In this document: positions 18,170 to 26,375 of the stretch, in pieces | How the letters are laid out: every line of letters begins with the position of its first letter | Numbering within the stretch: the first letter of the stretch is position 1 | Source: AP-15 sp963732095 | GTDB taxonomy: Bacteria > Pseudomonadota > Alphaproteobacteria > ATCC43930 > CGMCC-115725 | NCBI GenBank assembly: GCA_963732095.1 | Contig: CAVSZA010000072.1 | Location: forward strand, 145,613 to 209,612 | Length of the DNA: 64,000 bases | Direction of reading: 5' to 3' | Program-made: the position numbers and the translations under genes | Notes under the pieces: generated by a model | The model's input: the letters and a program-made list of their open reading frames with translations, nothing else | What the model was told of the DNA's origin: nothing | Databases searched by the model: none

Positions 18170-19852
18170 ATGGCGGCCTATCAATACATCTACGTGATGA
18201 AGGGGTTGAGCAAGACCTATGCCGGCGGGCGTGAGGTGCTGAAGGACATCTGGCTGTCGTTTCTGCCGGGAGCCAAGATCGGCGTGCTCGGGGCTAACGG
18301 CGCCGGCAAGTCGACGCTGCTGCGCATCATGGCCGGCGACGAGCGCGAGTTTGCCGGCGAGGCTTGGGCGGCTGAGGGGGCGCGGGTCGGCTATCTGCCG
18401 CAGGAGCCGGCGCTCGATCCGTCGAAGGACGTGTTCGGCAATGTCATCGAGGGCCTCGCCGAGACCAAGGCCCTGCTCGACCGGTTCGAGGCGGTCAGCG
18501 CGCGCTTTGCCGAGGATCTCTCGGAAGCCGAGATGGATGCGCTGATCGCGGACCAGGGCGAATTGCAGGAGAAGATCGACCAAGCGGGGGCCTGGGACAT
18601 CGACCGCACCGTCGAGATCGCGATGGACGCGCTGCGCTGTCCGCCGGGCGACTCCGAAGTCGCCAATTTGTCAGGCGGCGAGCGGCGCCGCGTCGCATTG
18701 TGCCGGCTTCTGCTGCAGCGGCCCGATCTGCTGCTGCTCGACGAGCCGACGAACCATCTCGACGCCAAATCGGTCGCTTGGCTGCAGCGTTTCCTGGAAG
18801 ACTACCCCGGCACGGTCGTGACCGTCACTCACGACCGCTATTTCCTCGACGAGGTCGCCGGCTGGATCCTCGAGCTCGACCGCGGCCGCGGCATCCCGTA
18901 CGAAGGCAATTACTCGGGCTGGCTCGACCAGAAGCAGCAGCGGCTCGAGCAGGAAGGACGGCAGGAAGCGGCGCGCCGGCGCACCCTCGAACGCGAGCTC
19001 GAATGGGTGCGCCAGAGCCCGCGGGCTCGCCAGGCGAAGAGCAAGGCGCGGCTGTCCGCCTATGAGGCGCTTGTCGCGCAAAGCCGCGAGAAGGCTCCTG
19101 AGACGGCGCAGATCGTCCTGCCGCCGGGCCTGAGGCTCGGCGACCTGGTGATCGAGGCGCTCCACGTTGCGAAAGCCTTTGGCGACCGCCTGCTGATCGA
19201 GGCGCTCGATTTCCGCCTGCCTCCGGGCGGCATCGTCGGAGTAATCGGTCCGAACGGGGCCGGCAAAACGACGCTGTTTCGCATGATCACCGGTCAGGAA
19301 CCGCCGGACAGCGGCACATTCCGAGTCGGCGACACCGTCAAGCTCGGCTATGTCGACCAGTCCCGCGACACCCTCGTCGCGGCCAACACGGTGTGGCAGG
19401 AGATCTCGGAAGGACAGGATGAGATCGACCTCGGCCGCCGCAAGATGGCGAGCCGGGCCTATTGCGCGCTGTTCAACTTTCGCGGGCCCGACCAGCAAAA
19501 GAAGGTGGGCCAACTATCGGGCGGTGAACGCAACCGCGTGCACATCGCCAAGATGCTGAAGACCGGCGCCAATGTATTGCTCCTCGATGAGCCGACCAAC
19601 GATCTCGACATTGATACGTTGCGCGCTCTCGAAGAGGCACTGCTCGAATATCCCGGCTGTGCGGTCATCATCACGCACGACCGCTGGTTTCTCGACCGCG
19701 TCGCGACGCACATCCTCGCCTTCGAAGGCGACAGCCAAGTCGTCTGGTTCGAAGGCAACTACGCCGATTACGAGGCTGACCGGCATCGCCGCCTCGGCGC
19801 CGAGGCCGATCAGCCGCACCGCATCCGCTACAAGCCCCTAATCCGAAATTGA
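18170..19852 (+). CDS. ettA: EttA, energy-dependent translational throttle (ABC-F ATPase)
   Basis: 560 residues (E. coli EttA 555). Two ATPase domains without membrane parts: Walker A GANGAGKST (41-49) and GPNGAGKTT; signatures LSGGERRR and LSGGERNR; Walker B LLLLDEPTNHLD and VLLLDEPTNDLD. The 'arm' insertion and the basic coiled-coil linker (ELEWVRQSPRARQAKSKARL) are present. Binds the ribosomal E site and gates the first peptide bond according to ATP/ADP level. ATG 18,170 gives the conserved start MAAYQYIYVMKGLSK. Confidence 0.96.
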   Translation: MAAYQYIYVMKGLSKTYAGGREVLKDIWLSFLPGAKIGVLGANGAGKSTLLRIMAGDEREFAGEAWAAEGARVGYLPQEPALDPSKDVFGNVIEGLAETKALLDRFEAVSARFAEDLSEAEMDALIADQGELQEKIDQAGAWDIDRTVEIAMDALRCPPGDSEVANLSGGERRRVALCRLLLQRPDLLLLDEPTNHLDAKSVAWLQRFLEDYPGTVVTVTHDRYFLDEVAGWILELDRGRGIPYEGNYSGWLDQKQQRLEQEGRQEAARRRTLERELEWVRQSPRARQAKSKARLSAYEALVAQSREKAPETAQIVLPPGLRLGDLVIEALHVAKAFGDRLLIEALDFRLPPGGIVGVIGPNGAGKTTLFRMITGQEPPDSGTFRVGDTVKLGYVDQSRDTLVAANTVWQEISEGQDEIDLGRRKMASRAYCALFNFRGPDQQKKVGQLSGGERNRVHIAKMLKTGANVLLLDEPTNDLDIDTLRALEEALLEYPGCAVIITHDRWFLDRVATHILAFEGDSQVVWFEGNYADYEADRHRRLGAEADQPHRIRYKPLIRN

Positions 19853-19887
19853 AGGGACCCGTAACTGAATATGCGGAGCTGACCGCG

Positions 19888-20511
19888 TCAGCGGGCCGGC
19901 ATGCTGCTTCCGGTACCGCTTCCTCGCTCCTCGCCCATATTTGCGAGGAGCCCCGCCAGCTGTCCGCCATTGCGTTGGATCAACCCGACAAATTCCGAGC
20001 GTTGGGTCAACCCCATGCTGACGCCGTCGACGATTACATCGGTAATCTTATAGACGCCGTTTCGTGTGTTAAGCCGCCAGTCGACCTTGATTGGCGGCCC
20101 TTGCGGACGAACGATCTCGCTCGAGACGATCGCACTCTCGGGCTCGGTGCGGCTGCCTAGGACCCTCAAACTCTCGCCATTGTAGTCGGCAAAGCGCTGC
20201 CCGTAGAAGCGCACGAGATGAGCTTCCAGGAGATCTTTGAACTGCTGCCGCTCGGATTCGCTGGCACCGCGCCAGTATGGGCCGAGAACGAAACGGGAAA
20301 TGCTCCTCAGATCGAAATCCTCATGGAGCGCCCGGTGAAAATAGGCGCTCTTCTGATCCGGGCTTGCACCGGAGCGGATAACCTCGATTGCCTGGTTGCC
20401 GAGGGTGCGGATGAAGTCCTCAGGGCCCGCCGCAGCGGCAGGCTGAAGCGGAGCCGCGGTTGCCGCCGCAAGCAACGCGAACCAAGTCGTCAGAAGGAAA
20501 CGGTGCATCAT
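19888..20511 (-). CDS. MlaC/Ttg2D-type phospholipid-binding periplasmic protein
   Basis: 207 residues: Sec signal peptide (cleavage near residue 27, AAAAGPEDF), then the MlaC domain with FIRTLGNQAIEV, DFDLRSISRFVLGPYWR, FKDLLEAHLVRFYGQRF and VDWRLNTRNGVYKITDVIVDG. Carries phospholipids between the outer-membrane MlaA complex and the MlaFEDB ABC transporter; the partner genes are not in this window. Convergent with ettA. Confidence 0.9.
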   Translation of the reverse strand: MMHRFLLTTWFALLAAATAAPLQPAAAAGPEDFIRTLGNQAIEVIRSGASPDQKSAYFHRALHEDFDLRSISRFVLGPYWRGASESERQQFKDLLEAHLVRFYGQRFADYNGESLRVLGSRTEPESAIVSSEIVRPQGPPIKVDWRLNTRNGVYKITDVIVDGVSMGLTQRSEFVGLIQRNGGQLAGLLANMGEERGSGTGSSMPAR

Positions 20512-20577
20512 CTCGCTATACCTCTTAGGTTGTACCAGCCTACGAGGTAACAGCTGCCGCGGGCGTTGGTTCTCTCT

Positions 20578-21393
20578 TCAGCGCGTCTGGTGGTGAATGA
20601 AATCCGTGATCAACTCCAGCGCCCGCCGCGCATCCGGCGAAGCAGGGGCGCGCGGGATAAAGGCGTGCGGTTGGCCCTCGAATTTGTGGAACGCGATCGA
20701 GCCGCCGGCTTTGGTGTAGGCGGCGGCGAAATCGGCGGCCATGCCGGGGGTCAGATTGTCGTCGGCGGTACCCTGCATGATCAGCGCGGGCGGCTTGTCG
20801 ACCGCCTCGCCGCGTTCCAGGATCAGCTGCGGGCTGCCTTCCGCCATCGCTTCCTCGGACGGCCAGAACTGGTGGTGGGCTTCGACCAGCCGGTCGTTGC
20901 CGCGCTCGATGACCGCGCGATAGCGGGCCATTGGGTCGGCCACCGGCCAGCACGCGACCGCAAATGCGAGGTTCGCATCGCTTCCCGGCAATGGGGCCGC
21001 GGCATACCGGGCATCACGCGGCCGCAGCACATTGAGCAGCAGCAAGTGCCCGCCGGAAGACGTGCCGAGCCCGCCGACCAGGTCCTGGCGCGTGGCGAAC
21101 CGCTCGGCATTCGCCTTCAGAAAGCGTATGCCGAAATTCACATCGGCCACCGTGTCGGGGTAGCGCGCCACCGGCGGCATGCGGAAGTCGATCGACAGCA
21201 CGGCGATGCCATGGGCCGCCAGGTGTTCGGCGATCGCGACATTGTTGAACCGGTCGCCTGACGTCCAGGCGCCGCCATGCACTTCCAGCACCGCCGGGAA
21301 CGGGGCCTGCCCTTCCGGGCGATAAAACCGCGCGAGCAGCGGAACGCCTGCCGGACGGTGGTATTCGAGGTCTTCGGTATGGATCGGCATCAT
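20578..21393 (-). CDS. Alpha/beta hydrolase (esterase/lipase of the HSL/BD-FAE type)
   Basis: 271 residues from ATG 21,393 (or 21,390). Oxyanion motif LEVHGGAWTSG, nucleophile GTSSGGHLL, Asp in IMQGTADDNLTP and His in EGQPHAF complete the triad. Cytoplasmic carboxylesterase; substrate unknown. The region immediately upstream (21,520-21,640) holds a DUF5681-leader-like repeat rather than a clear promoter. Confidence 0.87.
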   Translation of the reverse strand: MMPIHTEDLEYHRPAGVPLLARFYRPEGQAPFPAVLEVHGGAWTSGDRFNNVAIAEHLAAHGIAVLSIDFRMPPVARYPDTVADVNFGIRFLKANAERFATRQDLVGGLGTSSGGHLLLLNVLRPRDARYAAAPLPGSDANLAFAVACWPVADPMARYRAVIERGNDRLVEAHHQFWPSEEAMAEGSPQLILERGEAVDKPPALIMQGTADDNLTPGMAADFAAAYTKAGGSIAFHKFEGQPHAFIPRAPASPDARRALELITDFIHHQTR

Positions 21394-21519
21394 CTCCGCT
21401 CCGGATCGGTTGGTGCAGCCGTTTGTCGCAAGGAACTTGCCTGGTATCCCGGACCCGAGCAAGCCGCAGCAGCATGTGGTCCGCGGAGGCAGACGGCGGG
21501 ATCGCCGAACTGTTCTTCG

Positions 21520-21640
21520 CAAACTATCGCAAGCTGCTCGTGCTGGCTGTTTCTGCAGCGAAACAACAGCCATCGGGGTACCGGCCATCGGCCCTTTCCC
21601 GAGTTCCATGAGACCCGAACATTATGGCAATTTTAGCGTT
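21520..21640 (-). repeat. Degenerate copy of the DUF5681 gene leader
   Basis: On minus this reads roughly MAVVSLQKQPARAA, close to the MTDISLQETATTA start of the DUF5681 gene at 30,536, and is preceded by the same AAAATTGCCATAAT box (21,622-21,635) and CTCATGG. No body of the gene follows. A relic of an old duplication; a third, weaker copy lies at about 29,870-29,990. Confidence 0.5.
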
Positions 21641-21679
21641 GCTCGTAACACAACAGGCGTGCGACTGCCGGCCGGCGGT

Positions 21680-21991
21680 TTACCGTGGCATTGGGCGCGT
21701 CGGAGGCAATATGCGCATCGGCAAAGGAGGTGTGGGTTGCCGGCCGCAAACCAAATTCCAGTATGCCCAAGATCGCGCGTCGAAGATGCCCGGCGGATCC
21801 TGCTCCAGCACCTCGCGATATTCGTCTTTGCCGACGATCCCGCGCAGCGCTTTGAGGTCTTCGACCGTGCCGAACACCATGACGTGGGCGAGGAATTGTA
21901 CCGGATCGGCGAGGGCACGGTCCGGCTCCTCGAACCATATGACGCGGCGGGCGATCCGCAGCAGCTCAGGCGTTCGCGGCAAGACTTTCAT
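21680..21991 (-). CDS. Small protein paired with the AbiEii-like gene
   Basis: 103 residues, starting at ATG 21,991, which overlaps the stop of the upstream AbiEii-like gene (ATGA), so translation is coupled. Sequence: IARRVIWFEEPDRALADPVQ, FLAHVMVFGTVEDLKALRG, then GKDEYREVLEQDPPGIFDARSWAYWN split across residues ~50-80. No family name recognised, but a two-gene unit with a nucleotidyltransferase suggests a partner of a toxin-antitoxin or abortive-infection pair. The usual AbiEi antitoxin has a wHTH and sits upstream; this is not that. Confidence 0.65.
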   Translation of the reverse strand: MKVLPRTPELLRIARRVIWFEEPDRALADPVQFLAHVMVFGTVEDLKALRGIVGKDEYREVLEQDPPGIFDARSWAYWNLVCGRQPTPPLPMRILPPTRPMPR

Positions 21992-22681
21992 GGCGCGCGT
22001 CCGCTGTCGTCGGCGCGCCGCACATGCGCCGTCAACACCGGCAGCCGGTCCGGATCGACAGCCGCCACCGCCGCCCGCAGCCGCTCCTGCACCTCTTCCG
22101 GCAGCGACGGCACGTCGTCGAAGTAGCTGAGCGCCTTGAGGGTGATCAGCGGATTGAAGCTGCGCCCGTAGATGACGGTTGCGGCCGCCAACATCCGCGG
22201 CAGGTCGATGCCATGGCGGATCAGCGCGTCGATGTCGACATAGTCCCGCTTGGGCGCGTTGCTGCACCGTGAACGCCTTCGTACCGGCGATGTCGAGCAG
22301 CGAGGCAACATGCACCCTCGACCCTTCGGCAATCTCGCGCGCCACTGCCTCACCAAGCCCGAGATTGCCAAGGAACGACACCAGCACCGGGCCGCCACAT
22401 TCCACCCGGCAAGTCAAGGTATGGCTGACGACTTGCACCTGTTCGGCCCCGGCCAGATACGGGATTTCTCGGGCGAGTACGGCCGGGTCAAAAGCCATGC
22501 GGGAGAAGAAATCGACATCGACCGACTGCCGATGTCCGAGCCGCAGTGCCAGTGCGGTCCCGCCATACTGCGTGAAATGCTCGGGCGTAGCGTCTAGCTC
22601 CGGCCACAGCGCCCGCTGCGCCGGTGGCAGAATATCGAGGCGTGGCTTGAAAGTCGGTGGCGGCACTTGCGCATTGCCCAT
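21988..22681 (-). CDS. AbiEii/AbiGii-type nucleotidyltransferase toxin homolog, frameshifted
   Basis: About 230 residues after repair. N-terminal half has the nucleotidyltransferase signature QYGGTALALRLGHRQS followed by VDVDFF (G-G-T-A...R...S-D/V-D-x-D), then VASLLDIAGTKAFTVQQRA. Near 22,250 the frame shifts and the sense continues as KRDYVDIDALIRHGIDLPRM and SFNPLITLKALSYFDDV, ending at 21,988. Family members inactivate host tRNA or GTP-binding targets by nucleotide transfer in abortive phage defence. Without repair the product is truncated in mid-domain. Confidence 0.75.
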
Positions 22682-22782
22682 CGTTATGCCGTAGAATAGC
22701 ACAGTTGCGGGGCGGAAAGGACGAGCCTTCTGTGAGGTCGAAAGCCGCGCGCGAACTTGAGCCACCCAGCAGTTGTCCTACA

Positions 22783-23163
22783 ATGGCCGGTGTGACTAAC
22801 CAGCCGCCGCAGAATAACCCGATCCTGACCCGCTTCCGCGTCGCGCTTGCCGAAATGTACGGCGGCCGGCTGGGGCGCGCTGTGTTGTTCAACTCCCGCG
22901 CGCGCGGCGATCACCATCCGGATTCCAACTACGATGCAGCCGTGTTCATCAAAGATCCCGGGACCCTCACCGAAGAACCGGACAAGTTGGCATCGCTCAC
23001 CACGGCCATTTTGCTCGATAACGGCGACGCCCCAATCCCGACCGCAGCGGGAAAATACCGACCGCTCAGCCGGCGCAAAACCGCGAGCGGGCCGGCAGAT
23101 AGCGCCGCGCACCCGCGCCTTGTCGCGTCTATCCCTTATTGCTGCGGTTATTGCGGTATATAG
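22783..23163 (+). pseudogene. MNT-type nucleotidyltransferase remnant
   Basis: Starts as a minimal nucleotidyltransferase (antitoxin of the HEPN/MNT class): FRVALAEMYGGRLGRAVLF, then NSRARGDHHPDSNYDAAVF, where the family has GSRARG...SDxD. Both the Gly-Ser Gly (to Asn) and the first catalytic Asp (to Asn) are changed. After about residue 85 the sequence becomes Arg/Ser/Ala-rich and unlike the family, and it ends exactly at the left arm of a MITE-like element. No HEPN partner follows. Probably dead. Confidence 0.6.
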
Positions 23164-23353
23164 CAAGCGTAGGACGGAACAGCGGAGCGTATTCCGCCTC
23201 CAATCGTGGCCGGTTGGCGCTTTTCCTCGTCCGGGCACTGCGGGCTGTGTCCCCGAAAGGGTTATTGGAACGATAGAGCCGAGCCAATGGAAATTGCCGA
23301 GACGAGGGAAGGCAAAGCGGCGGAATGCGCTGCGCTTTCCGCCCTACGCTTAC
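23163..23353. mobile_element. MITE-like element with ~35-bp terminal inverted repeats
   Basis: Left arm 23,163-23,198 and right arm 23,319-23,353 are near-perfect inverted repeats ('aagcgtagg.cggaa..gcg.agcg.attccgcc'). The ~120-base interior has no gene. The element abuts the 3' end of the decayed nucleotidyltransferase. No transposase inside; a non-autonomous element or large palindromic repeat. Target-site duplication is not obvious. Confidence 0.6.
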
Positions 23354-23458
23354 TTCGATTGTGGTCCGCGTGACCCCGCGGTGCCGGCCGGCTATGTTTC
23401 GCTCGATCCGCGCACTGCGTGCGGGACGCGCCACAAGGCACTGACGGGAGGATGCGAC

Positions 23459-24535
23459 ATGACCACACGCTCGCGCGACATTACCGGGGCATTGCCGCGC
23501 CGCGCGCTGATGCGCGGCGTCACCGCGGGTTCGCTCGCCGCGTACCTGGCGGGCAGGGCAGGGCCGGCGGGGGCGGCGGAGGGCGGGCCGTTCCCGCCGC
23601 ATCCGCGCTGGAAATTCGTCTTTGTCAATCATGTGACGTCGAACCCGTTCTTCGTCCCGTGCCAATACGGCATTCAGGATGCCTGCGCGCTGCTCGGCTG
23701 CGACTATCAGTGGACCGGGTCGGAGACCTCCGATGTTGCGCAGATGGTCAACGCGTTCAACGCCGCGGTCGCCGGCAAGGCCGACGCAATCGCGGTTTGC
23801 CTCGTCGATCCGAGGGGCTTCGACCGCCCGGTCGAGAACGCGCTCGCCGCGGGCATACCGGTGTTCAGCTACAATGCGGATTCGCACACCAACAAGCGCC
23901 TCGCCTATATCGGCCAGGATCTGTTCCTGTCCGGCCAGATGATGGGCGAGCGCATCGTCAAGCTCGTCGGCTCCGGCAAGGTCGCGATCTTTATCGCGAC
24001 GCCGGGCCAGCTGAACCTGCAGCCGCGCGTCGACGGCGCGATGGATTCGATCAATAAAGGGAAAAAATCGGGCGCCGACATCCAGGCGACGATGATCGCG
24101 ACTGATCCCGCCGCCAATGCCGGCCTGTCGAAAATCCAGGCCTATTACCTCGGCAACCAGGACGTCAAAGGCATGTTCGGCGTCAGCGGCGGCGACACGA
24201 TGAACTGCGGGCTCATCGGCCGGCAGTACAACCTGCCGGCGAAGGGCGTGCATGCTGGTGGCTATGATCTGCTGCCGAAATCGCTCGAAGCGGTGCGCGA
24301 CGGCTTCCTCGATTTCGCGATCGATCAGCAGCCCTATCTGCAGGGCTTCTACACGGTCATGGAGATGTTCGTGTGGAAGGTGTCGGGCGGGTTGGTCGGG
24401 CCGGCCGACATCGACACCGGCCTCAAATTCGTCACGAAGGACGCGGTCGGGCCGTATCTCGAGACCAAGACGCGCTACGAAGGCAGCGCGAAGGAAGCGC
24501 AGATCGTGCCGCACACCGGCGCAATCGGCAGCTGA
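23459..24535 (+). CDS. Sugar-type ABC transporter substrate-binding protein (Tat-exported)
   Basis: 358 residues. N-terminus has a twin-arginine-type signal (PRRALMRGVTAGSLAAYLAG, cut near AAEGG). Mature part is a periplasmic-binding-protein type 1 (RbsB/Peripla_BP_4) fold: FVFVNHVTSNPFFVPCQYGI, VDPRGFDRPVENALAAGIPV, SYNADSHTNKRLAYIGQD, DFAIDQQPYLQGFY. Captures a sugar or polyol for the permease and ATPase that follow. GGGAGG precedes ATG 23,459. One base separates its stop from the permease start region. Confidence 0.9.
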   Translation: MTTRSRDITGALPRRALMRGVTAGSLAAYLAGRAGPAGAAEGGPFPPHPRWKFVFVNHVTSNPFFVPCQYGIQDACALLGCDYQWTGSETSDVAQMVNAFNAAVAGKADAIAVCLVDPRGFDRPVENALAAGIPVFSYNADSHTNKRLAYIGQDLFLSGQMMGERIVKLVGSGKVAIFIATPGQLNLQPRVDGAMDSINKGKKSGADIQATMIATDPAANAGLSKIQAYYLGNQDVKGMFGVSGGDTMNCGLIGRQYNLPAKGVHAGGYDLLPKSLEAVRDGFLDFAIDQQPYLQGFYTVMEMFVWKVSGGLVGPADIDTGLKFVTKDAVGPYLETKTRYEGSAKEAQIVPHTGAIGS

Positions 24536-24536
24536 A

Positions 24537-25568
24537 GTGCCCGCGGACGTGCCAAGAGACGGGCCAAGGAAGGTGACTGGGGGCGCGGCCGAGGCGGGAG
24601 GGCATCATGGGCTGGTACGGCGGGTCTATGGCTTCCTGCTGCGGCCGGAGGCGAGCGTCATCGTCGTAACCGTCGCGCTCGTCATTTATTTCGAGATCGC
24701 AAACCAGAATTTTCTGACCAACGCGAACGTGCAGACGGTGTCGCAGTTCGTCGCTGCACCCGTGATCATCGCCTGCGGGGAGATCATGCTGCTGATCTGC
24801 CGTGAGATCGATCTGTCGGTCGGCCAGGTTTTCGCGCTGGCGCCGTTTCTGATGGAGAACGTGCATGATTTCGGCCTCCCGGTGCCATTGGCGATCCTCG
24901 CAGCGCTTGCCGCCTGCGCGCTGATCGGCCTGATTATCGGCCTGATCACGATCGGGCTTCGCGTGCCGTCATTCATCACGACGCTGGGCATGCTGTTCCT
25001 GATCACTGGCCTGACCCTGACGATTTCGCGCGGCTATCCGGCAAACACGGAAGGCGGTCCGCTCTTGACCGGGATCATGGGCGTCTGGGCGTATTCCGAG
25101 ATCATCTGGGCGTTGGTCATCGTCGCGATCATGCATATCGTGCTGCGCCACACACGCTGGGGCCTGCACACGGTCGCGATTGGCGGCAATATCATTGCGG
25201 CGGCCGAGGCCGGGATCGCGATCAACCGCATCAAGATCGGCAATTTCGTGCTGACCAGCACCTTGGGCGGGCTGACCGGACTGCTCGAAGCCTTTCGCGT
25301 CGGCTCGATCGACCCGTTGGCCGGCGGCAGCAACATCATGTTCCTCGGCGTCGCCTCCGGCGTCATCGGCGGTACCGCGATCGCCGGCGGCGCCGGCACG
25401 ATCATCGGCGGGCTCGTCGGCGGCATCATGCTCGGCGTATTGCAGGACGGCTTCACGTTGCAGGGTATCAACGCCTTCACCTTCGACATCGTGATCGGCG
25501 CCGCCATTCTGATCGCGATGATCGCCAATATCCATCTCGCGCGGCTGCGCGGCGGCGGACCCGGATGA
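24537..25568 (+). CDS. Sugar-type ABC transporter permease (RbsC/FrcC family)
   Basis: About 330-343 residues, 8-10 hydrophobic helices of the BPD_transp_2 family: ANFLTNANV-like NQNFLTNANVQTVSQF, CGEIMLLICREIDLSVGQV, LGMLFLITGLTLTISRGYP, GGVIGGTAI-like SGVIGGTAIAGGAGTIIG. No ATG near the family start; GTG 24,537, 24,549 or 24,573 are possible, the last with AAGGAAG before it. The TGA overlaps the ATG of the ATPase gene (ATGA). Forms the channel of the importer. Confidence 0.9.
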   Translation: MPADVPRDGPRKVTGGAAEAGGHHGLVRRVYGFLLRPEASVIVVTVALVIYFEIANQNFLTNANVQTVSQFVAAPVIIACGEIMLLICREIDLSVGQVFALAPFLMENVHDFGLPVPLAILAALAACALIGLIIGLITIGLRVPSFITTLGMLFLITGLTLTISRGYPANTEGGPLLTGIMGVWAYSEIIWALVIVAIMHIVLRHTRWGLHTVAIGGNIIAAAEAGIAINRIKIGNFVLTSTLGGLTGLLEAFRVGSIDPLAGGSNIMFLGVASGVIGGTAIAGGAGTIIGGLVGGIMLGVLQDGFTLQGINAFTFDIVIGAAILIAMIANIHLARLRGGGPG

Positions 25569-26320
25569 GCGAAGCCATTCGGGCGGAAAAGCTAGCGAAG
25601 ACTTTCGGCAAGATCGCAGCGCTTGCCGGCGTGTCGCTCGAGGTGGCGTGGGGCGAGACGCTCGGCATCCTCGGCGACAACGGCGCCGGCAAATCGACGT
25701 TGATCAAGATCCTGACCGGCTATCATCAGCCGGATTCGGGACAGGTGTTCGTCGACGGAAGACCGGTAGAGCTCGCCTCGGTCGATGACGCCAGGGCGCT
25801 CGGTATCGAATGCGTCTACCAGGATCTGGCGCTGGTCAACGGGCTCAGCATCTACCACAACATGTTCTTGAACCGCGAATTGCTGCGCCGCGGGCCATTT
25901 CGCCTCCTGGACCATCGCGAGATGCGGCGGCGCGCGGCCGAAGCACTCGCCGAAATCGGCGTCGACGTGCCCTCGGTCGAGCTCGCGGTCGGCGCGCTCT
26001 CGGGCGGCCAGCGCCAGGCCATCGCAGTGGCGCGCGCAGTTTATTCGAAGGCGCGCATCCTGTTGCTCGACGAGCCGCTCGCGGCGATGGGCGCCCGCGA
26101 GGCGCGGCTGATCATCGGGCTGATCGAGCGGCTCCGGGCGCGCGGCGACATCGCGATCGTAATGATCGCGCATAACTATGCGCAGACCCTGGAGATCTGC
26201 GATCGCGTGGTACTGATGCAGCACGGTGAGATCACCTTTGAAAGCGCGGCAGCGGCGACCTCGGCCGAGGAACTCCTGGAGATCGTGCGCCGCGAATACC
26301 GCGCGGTCCGCACCGGGTGA
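25565..26320 (+). CDS. Sugar-type ABC transporter ATPase (single-domain, FrcA-like)
   Basis: 251 residues, one nucleotide-binding domain: Walker A GDNGAGKST, Q-loop, signature LSGGQRQ, Walker B ILLLDEPLAAMG, H-loop MIAHNY. RbsA has two domains; the one-domain form matches the FrcA branch of rhizobial fructose/polyol importers. Overlaps the permease by 4 bases, completing an SBP-permease-ATPase operon; the acyl-CoA dehydrogenase gene starts 55 bases later and may belong to it. Confidence 0.93.
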   Translation: MSEAIRAEKLAKTFGKIAALAGVSLEVAWGETLGILGDNGAGKSTLIKILTGYHQPDSGQVFVDGRPVELASVDDARALGIECVYQDLALVNGLSIYHNMFLNRELLRRGPFRLLDHREMRRRAAEALAEIGVDVPSVELAVGALSGGQRQAIAVARAVYSKARILLLDEPLAAMGAREARLIIGLIERLRARGDIAIVMIAHNYAQTLEICDRVVLMQHGEITFESAAAATSAEELLEIVRREYRAVRTG

Positions 26321-26375
26321 ATTCGCCGCCGCTCTACGCTATTTTTGCCGAGAAACCGGCGGAAAGGAGCGCGCA

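Noticed and set aside
23129..24514. 461-codon minus-strand frame
   Set aside because: Shadow of the sugar-binding protein gene; composition is His/Asp/Arg-rich without any motif.
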